NCBI GenBank assembly: GCA_009823395.1
Contig: CM020502.1
Coordinates: 3,663,001 to 3,727,000, forward strand
DNA from: Thamnaconus septentrionalis
Lineage: Eukaryota > Chordata > Actinopteri > Tetraodontiformes > Monacanthidae
Length of the DNA: 64,000 nt
Reading direction: 5' to 3'
Both the position numbers and the translations under genes were made by a program. The notes under the pieces were generated by a model that saw nothing but the letters and a program-made list of their open reading frames with translations, ran no database searches and was not told the origin of the DNA. Positions 11,601-22,897 of the stretch are shown in pieces. Positions within the stretch are counted from its first letter, which is position 1. Every line of letters starts with the position of its first letter.

Positions 11601-13284
11601 ATGGTTACAATCTTAAATTCAGTTGCAGTTTGAAGCATTAAGGTCTGCTGCAGACCCCTTCCTGAGCATGTCGCTTGGATTGCCGTTTGGGTGCAGTTCT
11701 ATAGTATTTATTTTTCTTAAGATAGAGTTCTTGTCTGTCTGATGGCCCATGATGGACCTGATGAGATGCAGAATCTGATCCAGTGTTTGATGGCTTCTAT
11801 GTTCACAAAAAAAGATGAATGCATTCTGCATGGTAATACATGCAAAAGTGTATAGATTTTTTTTCACCCTCGTGTTGTTAATCATGGATTCATTCCTCTG
11901 CAGTGTGAAGTCAGTGGCCCAGGAACAGAAGACTGAGATCATGTCTCAACTCCAGACGATCCGATACCTGATGAAGAAGAGAGGGATGGAATGCCCCCCC
12001 CTGAACAGCGGTGAGGTCACTGGCGCCCACACACTGAAAGGTTCTCGCGTCGTTCACACTGGCACTTGGTGTTCTGCACTCACTTCCAGTTTAAAGTTTA
12101 AGCGTGTAATATTTGGAGATTTTTAGATTAAATGGTGACATCAAGTGGTTACATTTTAGATTGCAGCGCTATTTCGCTCAACCCTCCCTCCCTCAAGCTT
12201 GCCAGTGAACTACGGTGGCCTGCGCACCCAAACCTGGATAACTCGTCCACTTTCTTCTTTGTTGCTTTATTTGACGACGCCGGCGTTCACCTTAAATACG
12301 AAGTGCGCTGTCAGGCAGCTGGATTGTCCACACCAGGCTTCCTTAGAAATATGGCGGTACAAGATGGCAGCTAACTGGGAGCAAGACCCTTGATCTGTGT
12401 ATGTTCTTATATATAAATAAGAACCCTTCCAAGGGTAGGAAAACTAAATGACTTTTATTGTACTGTGAGTATACACATTTATTAATGTATATATTGGCGG
12501 TATATTAAGTTTTTCCCAAATGAAAATAGTATATCAGGCTAAATTTTCCACACTGGACCTTTAACAGTGACAACGACAAGAGTATAACATTTACAAACCA
12601 GTCGGCGCCACAACAGCACCAGCAGCCAACTTCTGAAAAGGATGTATGTTAAAAAAAAAAAAACATACAAAAATCAAACGTGTCTAAAGTTTTAAACCGT
12701 CACAGATTGCAAACAATGTGGCTTGCTGCTGGCGCTGTGTGCCTCCACGTCAAAACCCACAACTTTGATATTCAGACCAAGCCAGCCACGTTGTCATATA
12801 TTTCTAGAGGGGCCTTTTGCATCTGATTTACACATGCCAGGTGTGGTAGATGTTCAATTTGCAAAAAGGCAGCATGCAGCCTTTTCCCACGTGACTGCCA
12901 AAGAAACATTTAACACAATATTTTTTCTTTTTCTTTGTTGGACCTCCAGAGTCCTCTTGCGGGCGTAACCTCGACGACCTCATTCAGTCGCTCGGAGCGG
13001 CGTCGCTCTCAGCGGAGAAAGCTCCTCCGGAAGAGGCGAAGGGTCTGGAGGAGCCGGAGGAGAAAGCTGCGGCCCAAGACGAAGAGGTGAAGGAGCTGGA
13101 ACCTGAAGAATCAGACGGGGAAGAGGAGGACGAAGAGGAGAAGGAGGAAGAGGAGGAGGAAGAAGAGGGAGTGGAGGAGTCTGAGCTCATGCCCTCACTA
13201 GAGGAGGAGGATGTGACAAACATTGAAGAGGTGGGAGCCGGGGAACCTGCCTCGGGTCTCAGGCGGCGCAACAGGCCCGAATGA
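8695..13284 (+). CDS. ccdc107: RIC3/CCDC107-family membrane coiled-coil protein
   Basis: Six coding exons join in frame to 321 residues: 8695-8836, 10079-10299, 10389-10458, 10576-10666, 11904-12010, 12950-13284, all with AG/GT borders. Visible parts: an N-terminal hydrophobic segment (residues 9-30, VALAFTAVLFTFVVLPRLF), a Gly/Pro-rich linker, a second membrane segment (99-120, YVFTLMPLYAIGVGVFAAY), a coiled coil (about 146-205) and a Glu-rich acidic tail ending LRRRNRPE. The coiled coil (LAQTERMLNSILTQLDPL, then QTIRYLM) matches my recollection of CCDC107. The N terminus and the basic C-terminal end recall RIC3, the ER chaperone for nicotinic receptors; both belong to the RIC3-like domain family. 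The ATG at 8695 was chosen because the signal-anchor follows; MVM offers a second ATG at 8701. Function in fish is inferred; ric3 is the alternative name. Confidence 0.85.
9320..9386. mobile_element. hAT-type transposon end in ccdc107 intron 1
   Basis: The stretch ending '...ctcgcgagccataggttcctgtcccctg' reads in reverse as CAGGGGACAGGAACC, followed by complementary words for 'agccagatgtggctc'. This is the form of a vertebrate hAT terminus (CAGGGG...). The partner terminus was not found, so this is a fragment. The rest of the intron (8837-10078) shows no further feature. Confidence 0.5.
12095..12560 (+). mobile_element. TTAA-flanked MITE, copy A (ccdc107 intron 5)
   Basis: A 466-bp element bounded by TTAA on both sides (12091-12094, 12561-12564). 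Its ends are inverted: left 'agtttaagcgtgtaatatttgg', right '...cacactggacct'. The body shares long stretches with copies at 34443, 44925, 51336 and 53508 (for example 'gccagtgaactacggtggcc', 'tggattgtccacaccaggct', 'gatggcagctaactggg'). TTAA duplications and AGG...CCT ends fit a non-autonomous Kolobok-type (or piggyBac-type) element. It lies between ccdc107 exons 5 and 6. Confidence 0.85.
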
Positions 13285-13361
13285 GCTGGTGTGGAAACCT
13301 TTGCTCTCCACAACCAGAGAAACTGTTGTACATTTTTATTACGTGAAGTGGTTTCTTATTT

Positions 13362-13367
13362 ATTAAA
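13362..13367 (+). terminator. candidate polyadenylation signal of ccdc107 (ATTAAA)
   Basis: ATTAAA 78 bases after the ccdc107 stop codon, followed by an A-rich stretch. It would give a short 3' UTR. A later AATAAA near 14992 could serve a longer transcript. Choice is inference. Confidence 0.45.
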
Positions 13368-15090
13368 AAAAAAAGCATTTGTCGAAAAAAACAAAACAAT
13401 AATGGCATGAGGACAAAACACAGACTGCAGTCTTGTCACGTTCAATGCTCATCGGTCAGAAATAACTGCACAAGGACAAAATCAACTAGGTTTTGTCTCT
13501 CGCTTCTCTCTCTGTTCGTACGTCCTCTACCAATTGCTATGCAGACTGACGGTAAGGCAAAATCCACATTTTCCACTGAGGTTTAGTTTTTGCTTTCAAC
13601 TGGAAGATGGAGCCTGGTCCTGCTCCTGTCCCCAAACAATTTCCCTCTTCTTTGAAAAAAAACAAAAACCAAACCAAAACTTTCTTGACTCTGTGTGAAA
13701 TATTGCTGTTTGGTTTCTCACGCTTCATTGCCACTTTTCATTCGCATCCGCACAAACGGTGAATCCAGCGATTCTATGCCAAGGACCTTACTTAAATCAC
13801 ACACATACTGCCCATGAGAAGATTGTTTTATTTTTTTTGCCACATGCTATAAAGGTTGGCCTCTATTTTATTACAGGAAGTTTGTCTAACCTTTTGCCAA
13901 AGTAAATATGATTTTATTTATTCTAATGGTTTACAGGTCATTTCCTCAGCAAGCATTTGCTCATTTTAAATAGCCAATACTTTTATAAACATTTAGAATT
14001 AGGAAGAAAAAACAACTAGACAGTGTGAAAGACTGAGTTAAAATCATTTCTTGAATATGGGATGCTAGCTTTTTTTCTTTTCTTTTTTTTTTTACAAAGC
14101 CTCCAATCAAAGAAAACTTTTATTTTCATTAATTTGCACTATGACCATTTGGCTTTATCTCTACTTGACAAACAAGCTGTAGAAAAACTGATGACTGACA
14201 TGACTTTTTTTGGGGGGGGGCTTAAATGGAACACTATCATGATTTCATGTCCTTCTCCCTGAGCTGATGTATTTAGCTTTTATTATTTAAATAGAAGTCT
14301 CATTGTATACTGTATCATGTTTTTCCCTTAGTTTTATTTATACATGACAAAATAATGAGTTTTTTAAAACTTTAATGCATGCTTTTGTTTTTGTCATGAT
14401 ACTTTTAGTTGTAGATGTTGAAAACACAATATCCTAATGTGGAGTATGTCTGCTTTTGGGATAGAAAAAAAAAAAAAAAGCCCAAACACAGACCACCTTT
14501 GTTTCAATCGTTTCCACCTTCACATTGTTACATGTTGCTCAATGTTTTTCACAAATCTTCGATTGAAAAACTGATTCTCCAATCAAGAATTGAGGGTGAG
14601 AGTCCTTTGTTTTTCCTTTTTTACTGAGGCTCATTGTTGTCTTTCATCCATGTCACAATGTTATCTGTTACATGTGAACACTGCACATATTTATACATTG
14701 AAATTATGGTGAACTCTAATTTAAGTGAAAAATGAGCTGCCCCTGAACTCTGACTCTACTCTAGTGGAATATTCCTCATGTAAGTCTCTGAAAGCCTTAT
14801 CAGTAGGTCAATGTTAGAGATGCACCTACAAGGTGTTCTGTTTCAGCCTTTTGTACCACAAAGCTTTGCCTTAACATAGATGTCACTTCCTCCTCCTTTA
14901 TTCCTAATGGTGGTTCTGTTTGGATTGTTGTGTGTTTTACGTTGAGGGCTGTCATCTGAGCTTTTGTGTACAAAGATAAAATCATTTATAGTAATAAAAA
15001 CAATTCTAGTAATCTCGTGCGTGTTCAGTAAGTTTCTTAAGATGGCTGAATACTTCAACTTGACAGTAGGCTGTCTTTTTTTTTTTTTTT
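13368..15090. other. convergent intergenic region, ccdc107 / ei24
   Basis: AT-rich sequence without recognisable exons, holding T and A runs (14085-14094, 14465-14480) and a G run (14212-14220). Part may be alternative 3' UTR of ccdc107. Confidence 0.4.
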
Positions 15091-15195
15091 TCAATTCTAA
15101 GATGTGTTGCATCCTATCAATCCGTCTCATACTATAAACTATGATAGGACGGTCATTTCTGTGACTTTCGGGTGGATTAAAGTATATATATATAA

Positions 15196-15258
<63 letters not shown>

Positions 15259-15770
15259 GTATGTCATTTTTATTTTTTTTTATTTTTGGACTTGAGATAT
15301 TGCATTCTTCCTCTCCGTCTCATGCAGAACTATGATTGCATGGTCATGCTGGTAAGTTTTGGGCTGATCTGGGACTTTTCATCTCCCCTGAAGAAAGACA
15401 GTGTATAGTATGACTTTTCTTCTGATTTTGGTATGATTTTGTACTCTTTCCCTCTTTTTCATGCTCGGCTGTTCTAGGACAGTCATCCCTGTGGTTATAA
15501 GGCTGATCTGCGTTGAGATGTCGCAGCCCCTGTACAAAAAAACATCAGAGTATAGTATGACTTTTTCTGATTTTTGGATATATTGAGATTTTGCCTTCTA
15601 CCACTTCAACTCATGTCTAAACTATGATAGGACTATGATATGTGTGAATTTCGGACATGTTTTGCATGACTTTGCATGGAACAGCTCCGTCTCATCCTAT
15701 AGTATGATAGGAGTATGGTTTTGGTGCGTTTTGGACTGAATAAAGTATTTTTTTTTTTTTTTTTAAACTA
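15090..15770 (+). repeat. degenerate tandem array around an AT microsatellite
   Basis: Related words recur about every 100-200 bases: 'ccgtctcat' (15122, 15316, 15688), 'actatgat(a/t)g' (15138, 15330, 15615), 'gtcat...tgtg' and 'gtatagtatgactttt' (15401, 15552). This points to an old tandem array of roughly five diverged copies. An AT microsatellite (15183-15250, pure from 15201) is embedded in the first copy. Confidence 0.6.
15201..15250. repeat. (TA)n microsatellite
   Basis: Twenty-five uninterrupted TA units, extended leftward to 15183 by imperfect units. Confidence 0.95.
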
Positions 15771-15946
15771 TCGTATGTTCCTTATGAAGAACGTGACTTT
15801 TTATTATTTTTTATTTTTTTTAGATTGGATCCAAATACAAGACCAAATATAACCTGTCACTTTTTCAAGTCCCTTAGAAGCCCCCCTGTACATATAGGAA
15901 CCGCGGTTGCCTGTTTATCCAGGTTTGCCAACAGAGACACCACCAT

Positions 15947-15952
15947 TTTATT
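15947..15952 (-). terminator. candidate polyadenylation signal of ei24 (AATAAA)
   Basis: AATAAA on the minus strand about 390 bases past the ei24 stop codon. It is the nearest canonical signal I noticed downstream of ei24, but other sites may be used. Confidence 0.35.
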
Positions 15953-16338
15953 TAGCCTGCAAATAAGGAATGTGACTTGCAGTATCACAGAAACAACATG
16001 TAGTGTAGTTTAATAAGCGCTACACAAAAATCCTTCAGCCCCAAGTTTGCTTTGACATTAACCCTGTGAAATATTCAAGGGGAATGATATATGGGTGTTA
16101 TATGTTTTCTTTCAATAGAAGAAAACATAGCAAAATAACAGGTCACAAGCCAAGTTTAAAGTATGTGAGGCACCTGGCTGATGATTCTGTGTCACAGTAA
16201 AAGTTTGTTGGTTGAAAGGAAAGAGCAAAAGGCCTAAGGGTTTAAATACTGGCCATCATTTGAAACAAAATAAACTTGTAAACACTGTCATTCACAGAAA
16301 TCACAAGATGCCTCTTCTATCAACTTGAAGCGGCTCCG

Positions 16339-17538
16339 TCATGAGGTGGACGGAGTTCTTGGGCGGACTGGGGAGCAGTGAGGGGACGAAAGCCTTTCTG
16401 AGGGGGAGGAAGGTGTGAGAGCCGACTGCAGGTGGACGGTCTTGTGGAAGATTTTGTTACTGATCAGAACCACCAGGGAGAAAAGACGCAGCTGAAAGTG
16501 GCTGAAAGAGCGGAAAGCACAAATGAAAATCTGGTCAATTTGTTCAAAAATACCTGAATGAAAACTATTTTGGACTTACTGAAGTGTTGTTGGTGTCTTG
16601 GCCTCATAAGCGCTGATGATGAACAGTGGGAAGAGGATGGAGAACAAGGAGCAACTTGGTGAAAAAAACAACAACAACAAAATACCATTAGTGACACAAT
16701 CACTAGAAGCAGTATGCAGTTAAAATAACTAGGTGTGCTTTTATGCTACTTTATCTGGTACATATTGCCAGTGCAAGGTTAACCCTTTGTGTCTCCAGAA
16801 CTGCTTTAACACAACAAGGGAGTGGAAACAATCTACGTACAGAGGTTTTGCTCCATATTGACATCACAGCAATGTGCAGTTGCTGCAGTGCAGTTATGTG
16901 ACATCCTATAGGCGCTCTATTGAATTGAGACCTGGCGACTGCAGTACAAAACACATTGAGATGGTTGGAGCTTCAGCTCGTCATGAGTGCATTGAGTTGC
17001 TGACATGTTTGATTAGATGTTGTGTATTAATGGTGTTGAACAGGTGTTCCAGTTAAAGTGGCCAAAGAGGATTTTTTTTTAATGACTAATTTTACTGCAA
17101 TATTTTACAGCTGGCTGAAGAAAGACTCAACACGACCCAAACAACGGCTTTAGCTACAAGTCATTTTAAAATTAGAATTGTTCAAGAACTAATGTCTTAC
17201 CTGATGATGTAGGAGGAGGGCTGGGCAGTCAGCAGAGCCATGGGCAAACCAAAACCAAAGTAGTATGGCCAATTCCTCTCAATATTGGACAGCCGTTGGT
17301 GCATTTCAATACCTGAAACGGCAACGACAGCAGCAACAGCTTGAGCACATCGATCAGAATTTGCTAATTGCCGTGGCTAAAGAGATTTCGTGTCAGAATC
17401 TCACCGTGGTTGAACCAGCGATACTCAAAACAGTACAAAGAGTAAAGCAGAGACATGTGGAGAAGACCAACCACCTTCCCAATGGCGTCGATGGGGAACA
17501 GGCTGACGACCATGCCCTAGAAAATATAAAACACTATT

Positions 17539-17569
<31 letters not shown>

Positions 17570-20500
17570 ACCCCCCCCCACACACACACACACACACACT
17601 CATATTTACAGGCAATTTATAAAATTTAGATGCCATTTTGTGTCGCGGCTTCATGGGCAGCCACATTGTGAAGTTTCGATGAAAATAGGATAAGACAGGC
17701 AGAATTTCGGCGCAATAGAGACAGTCACCCGATTGTACCTGAATTAGGAAGAGTGCCTGCAGGAGCAGGTTGAAGAGCATGTCTGCGATGTTCCTACTGA
17801 CGCTGGGGAATGGCTGAGCTCTACAGCCCGACACTTCAAACGCTAGAGCCGCTATGTCCTGCAACAGAGAAGTATAACATCTACGTCTGTGTGACAGCTT
17901 TCAACTTCAATTGCCATTTTACCGTACGGTGGCTTTATGATAGCAGCACAAGACGTCAGCAGGTTTTAAACATGAATGTGCTTCTGTATTTTAAGGCAAA
18001 GAAGTGGAATGTTACACAATGGCCAAGTCAATCACTCGAGCTGAATCCGATTGATCATGCATTTCACTTGCTGAAGACAAAACTAAAGAGAAAATGCCCC
18101 ACAAACAAGCAGGAAGTGAGGACAGCTGCAGTGGAGGCCCGGCAGAGCATCACCAGGGATGAAACCCAGCGTCTGGTGATGTCTATGCCTTCCACACTTC
18201 AGGCTGTAAGTGACTGCAAACAATTTGCGACCAAGTATTAAAAAGTGAAAGTTTGATTTATGATTGTTAATTTGTCCCATTAATTTTGTTCCCTTAAAAA
18301 GTAGGAGGCACATATACAAACTGTTGTAATTCCTACACCATTCACCTGATTTGGGTGTAAATACCCTCAAATTAAAGATGAAAGTCTGCAGTTAAAGCAC
18401 ATCTTGTTTGTTTCATTTCAAATCCAATGTGGTGGTGTTTAGAGCCAAAAAAGATGATAACTGTGTCGATGTCCCAATATTTATGGACCTGACTGTATGT
18501 AGCATTCTCTTTTGAAGTGAAGTCACAATCCTTTCTGTCTAACTAAAATTTCATCAGTGTTGGTGGCGAAAAGTTTGTTTCAAAGCTCTGTGTGTGTAAA
18601 AAGAAAATCCACACGCGCAGAACTGAGATCCATTTTTTTCCACAAATAATTCACAAATACAGTAAAGACTGAGCTTCCAAATGTGTGTTGGAAAGTTGTG
18701 AATGTTCGGAAGATTTGTTTTATATTTGCAAAAGATTTTGTGTGAGTTTACAAATCTTTTTTTTGGATGTGCGGAAGATGTTTCAATGTGCAGATTACAC
18801 ATTTACACGCAGATAGACGATCTGCTCACACACATCATTATGAAACAAATCTACCTCCATATATTGGGCTTGAATCAGAGAGAGAGTGTGTGTCAACTGT
18901 AAGAAGATGCTGTAAAAGGATCAAAGCATCGACGTGGAATTTCTTCATATCATCACAGTGTGTAAAAGCGCAGCCTTACCTTGAACCAAAAGGCATTGAC
19001 TATCCTGCTGATGGCAAACAGAGGGAGAATCCAGAGGGCACTGAAGACGGAGGTCAAGAAGAACTTCAGCCAGGACCAAATGCTGTGATGAAGGGAGGGG
19101 TCACCTTTGTTCAAAAAAAGAAACAAGTTTGTTTACTGACTGCTTAGGTAGCATAGTTGGGTCTTGTTGAATTTCTACCAGCAGCCAAACATACTGATGA
19201 TCTTTGCTGTCTGAATGTGCAGCCAGGGGATGAACAGCTGGTTGATGACCACAAGACTAAGCTGCAGGGGGGAAAAAATGAGTTACTTCACAAGTCATGC
19301 TTTTACACAATTTTTTTTAGTTTTATAAATTCGACTTCAAACTAAAAAAAGAAATAAATTTTTTTTTGAGAAATGGTTAAATCATTTGGGAACTTTTGTC
19401 TAAGAAAAGATGTAGAATCATTGCATGCCGGCCCATGACCTACTTCTTCACCTTTCAGAAGATTGAGTATAAAGGAATATTGCCCATTTCAATTTTCTGC
19501 TCTCACATTTATTTGCATGCATGGTTTAAAAGAGGGGGGAAGAAGATGGTATTAGCAGGAAATGAGTATTATTTGTGTAACTGACACTGACACTGGACAC
19601 ATAAGAATTGTAATCTTGTATCATAATGATGAAAATGAACGGATGATGAAGATCTCACCCAGACGACTCCTGCATTCCAGGCACAACAGTAAAACACCCT
19701 GCGGACGATGCTTGGCTCGCTGAAAAAAGAAGAGGAAATTGAAGTAACTTCTTTAAGGTCTTTAACAGTCATTTGGAGTGCCTTTGTGTGAAAGAACGGT
19801 CATAGATTTTTTTCTGACCAGATGACCAGACGGCGTTTTGCCAAAACCAAAGTAGTATGCTGGGAAAATTCATGTGTCTGAAATTTGCTGACAGGTGTGA
19901 TGTCATCACACAGGCTGTGTAGATACAGTACGTAGCTGAGCTCCATTTGGCACCGTTCTGCATTGAAAAACGGGGCACGGTTTTGTTGGACCTGTGTTCA
20001 ACGATCAATGAAAGCATGCGTTTGAACGAATGTGATTTTCTTCTTCAATAAAAATTGGCAACAAACTTTGTAAGCAGTCTATTTTTCCATTAACTGAAAC
20101 AACCGAACTATTTACCCATTAGCGGCAGAATCAGAGGACCTGGCTCCATGGCACTCAATGAGTTAAGCAATGTGAACGAAAACGACACACTTTGCCTCAT
20201 TTTGCATCGTTTGCTATCTCGGAGGGCATATGAAACTGGCTGGCCCACTGAAAATTCCAGCTTTTTGTGGCAATTTACAAGCACTGTGGTAAAAACATGG
20301 ATTTATAGAACTTTTCAATTCTAACCACATTAAGACAATGTAGCACAATGACCATATATACTCCTACTTTTAGCAGGGCACAGAGCCACAGCACATGCAG
20401 AGTGAAAGTTTAGTTGATGAGCCTTCATTCAGTCATTAATTTATTCAAATTCAATAGCAGTTTCTAATAGTAGATAATTTGGTTGCTTAAATATGTGAAA

Positions 20501-22897
20501 AATATACAGTTTACAAAGACTATATTGTCAGCTGTTATAAAATAACCACTACTAGATCAGACATTGATATTCAATGTAAATGTGTGTGTCTGTATTTGAT
20601 CAGTGGACTGTCATCTGGCCTACTTTTCCATGTTGCGCTCTTCTCTCTTTGCCCGTCTTCGTGCCAGGACCCCATTGACCTTTTTTTTCCGCTGCTCTTC
20701 CCTTTTCTGCTGGATACGGGCATCCAACTTGCAGATTGTTCCAATCCACAGTATGGAGTCCTTTGCACCCTAGAAATTCAGAAAAAAAAAATGGAGAGAG
20801 GAGAGAGGACTCTTTACAAGAACACTTACATAATCATACACAGTTTTCTCATTAAAAAGATGAAGAGATGATTGAAAAGATCTGCAACCTCTTACAGGAC
20901 TTACAAGAATTTCAGTGAAAGAGTCTCCTCAGGCCAAGTAACATCTGCCTGGCACCGCCTGGAGAAAGGCATCATCACTGGCTGCACAATCTCGGTGTTA
21001 CTCTTCTCCTCGGCATTGAACGTGACTGTTCAGTCTGCCGGCGGAATGCAGAGGACCATAATCAGCCCCCATAAGAAACTTCATGGACGACTTAACAGTG
21101 ATGACCACATCTGTTCCTGGGTGCAGGTGTCTCCTTCAGGGGCTAGAACAGCTTATCTCTTGGCCAAAGATGAGCTTCAAGCCAGCTAAGTCCAGGTCTC
21201 TGGCCTGCTTTACTCTGGAAGGGACCAAGATTCCGACAGTGACCGAAAAACCTGTCAAAAGCCTCGGCATCTTTGACTGCTCCCTGAAGGTTGCAGCAGC
21301 ACTACAGCAGACCAAGAGCGACTTGTCATCTTGGCTCACAGCCATTGACAAATCTGGACTTCTGGGAAAGTTGAAGGCCTGGATGTACCAGCACAGAGTC
21401 CTACCTAGAATGCCACTATGCCCCTGTTGGTCTATGAGGTACCAGTGACAACGGTAGAGGCACTAGAGAAGACCATCACCCAGTTTCTTTGGAGATGGCT
21501 GGGGCTCCCTCTGTCCTTGAGCAGCACGGTCCTGTTCAGCCATTGCACCAAGCTGCACCTCCCTTTCAGTGGACTGACAGAAGAGTTTAAAGTCACCTGC
21601 TCCAGAGCGGCGATGATGTACAGGGACTCGTGAAAAGTCAAGGTGGCCTCAGCAAAAATCTTGTGAAGTAAAGGTAGTGGCTGGCACAAGAAGCTGAAAA
21701 CAGAGCAGAGGCACAGCTGAGGCGTAAAACCTTGGTGGCAACCGTGGCAACAGGGAGGGCAGGCCTTGGTAGCTTTCCGAAGCCATGTTACGACCGCGCA
21801 CATGGAAAGGAAAAGTGCCAACTGGTCCTAGATGAGATGATGATGATGATGATCTGTGCAGAGGTGGAGGAAGAACATTGCAGCAAGATGGTCCGCATGT
21901 CCAAGCAAGGGGCGTGGACAAGGTGGGAGCATGCGGAACCTCGCAAACTCAAGCCCGGCCAATCTGCACACCTGGGGCCTGGCAGACATTCCTGAGTGCA
22001 AGTGTTCCAGAGGAGGGACGCCTTTAAGCACATTTTGAGCTGCTGCCCAACGCCGTTTGGAGATGGGCGGTATTGCTGGCGACCAAGTTTTAAAATCCTT
22101 GGCAGATTCCATCTGCACAGAGATACCGAACAGCAAGACCCCGGTTGCCCCGAAGCAGTCAATCACCTTCTTCAGAGCAGGGCAGAGGGCAAAACACCAG
22201 TCCAACTCCCTTCAGGAGGGCTCCTCGCCACCGCTTGGGACTGGCCGTTCCAAGTTGACCTGGAAAGGCAACTCATGATCCCAGTCAACATAGTTCACTT
22301 CGCCCAGATGTGGTTTTAACATGAGCCCACCAAGCAAGTGGTGCTACTGGAACTGACTGTCCTGTGGGAGGACCAAATCGACCCAAACGAGTGCAATACG
22401 CCTGCCTAATACGCCCTAATACGCCGAGCTCACCACTGAGTGCCAGAAGAATGGCTGGAAAGCCTGCTGTGAGTCAGTTGAAATCAGGTGCAGAGGATTC
22501 TCTGGACACTCACTCCACCGTGTGTTTAAACTCCCTGGAGTGAGAGGACTGCGGTCGAAGAGAGCTACCAAGAACATCCTTGAGGCCGCATAAAAGGCCC
22601 AAGTGGTGGCTGTGGGCGCCACTTGGTCACAAGTTGGAGACTGATCACCGCCGGCTGGGTCGCCTGGGTGAGGGTGTATGATGATTAAAGACCCGAAACA
22701 CCCTTTGACCCAGGGTTCATCACTGTAGACGTGAACAAGTAGCATCGTAAGGTGTATTCAAGTCCATGAATAAAGCTGGAAGATATAAAATATTTTAAAT
22801 CTTATGAATTTCATGTCTTGCATTCGAGCTTAGTTTGTGTGTAAAATCTGCTGACCATCATGACACTGTGGAGGAAGGGAACAATGCTGTCTGCCAT
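16339..22897 (-). CDS. ei24: EI24 autophagy-associated transmembrane protein
   Basis: Ten coding exons on the minus strand give 340 residues, the usual length: 22856-22897, 20624-20769, 19659-19719, 19195-19261, 18980-19104, 17739-17858, 17405-17516, 17201-17312, 16580-16654, 16339-16501. All have AG/GT borders and keep one frame. EI24 (PIG8, homologue of worm EPG-4) is a p53-induced multi-pass ER membrane protein needed for autophagosome maturation. Diagnostic stretches: MADS at the start, [96 protein letters not shown] and [19 protein letters not shown]. Several hydrophobic segments (residues about 70-100, 115-143, 170-187, 205-222, 240-305) are membrane spans. The tail is Ser/Pro-rich and ends at the TGA at 16339-16341. 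It is convergent with ccdc107 and divergent from kcnc2. Confidence 0.97.
16790..17075. mobile_element. unclassified interspersed repeat relic in ei24 intron 8
   Basis: Sequence such as 'ttttgctccatattgacat', 'gcagttgctgcagtgcag', 'gcgctctattgaattgagacc' and 'aaagtggccaaagagg' has the look of a repeat very common in fish genomes, probably part of a DNA transposon. No open frame of use remains. Class uncertain. Confidence 0.4.
17537..17600. repeat. (GA)n and (CA)n microsatellites in ei24 intron 6
   Basis: GA units from about 17537 to 17568, a C run, then CA units to about 17600, lying only some 20 bases beyond the acceptor of ei24 exon 7 (17516). Confidence 0.93.
17930..18496 (+). mobile_element. 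second Tc1-like transposon relic (ei24 intron 5)
   Basis: It encodes a decayed transposase C terminus (residues [19 protein letters not shown], then [13 protein letters not shown]) where the LNPI(E/D) motif is recognisable, ending with TAA near 18240. The 3' flank ends at about 18496 with 'tttatggacctgactgta', the inverse of a Tc1-type end that starts TACAGTCAGGTCCATAAA. The family differs from the 6770 relic because both the termini and the transposase differ. The left end is lost. Confidence 0.75.
20890..22745 (+). pseudogene. R2/HERO-like LINE relic, reverse transcriptase to endonuclease
   Basis: This decayed non-LTR retrotransposon lies antisense inside ei24 intron 1. From 5' to 3' it shows reverse-transcriptase residues ([16 protein letters not shown] near 20950; FMDDLTV catalytic box near 21080; [22 protein letters not shown]), a thumb/linker ([32 protein letters not shown]) and a cysteine/histidine segment near 22020 (FKHILSCC). 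Further on come [15 protein letters not shown] near 22330, resembling a restriction-like endonuclease, and a 3' tail ending FITVDVNK near 22735. Many frameshifts and stops break it. The N-terminal part is missing, consistent with 5' truncation. The R2/NeSL/HERO group is my inference from the domain order. Confidence 0.75.

Noticed and set aside
12132..12374. Possible coding exon inside ccdc107 intron 5
   Set aside because: The open stretch is the body of the TTAA MITE and recurs in copies E and F with frameshifts.
18660..18830. Possible hairpin in ei24 intron 5
   Set aside because: The matching words are short and scattered; no convincing arm pairing.
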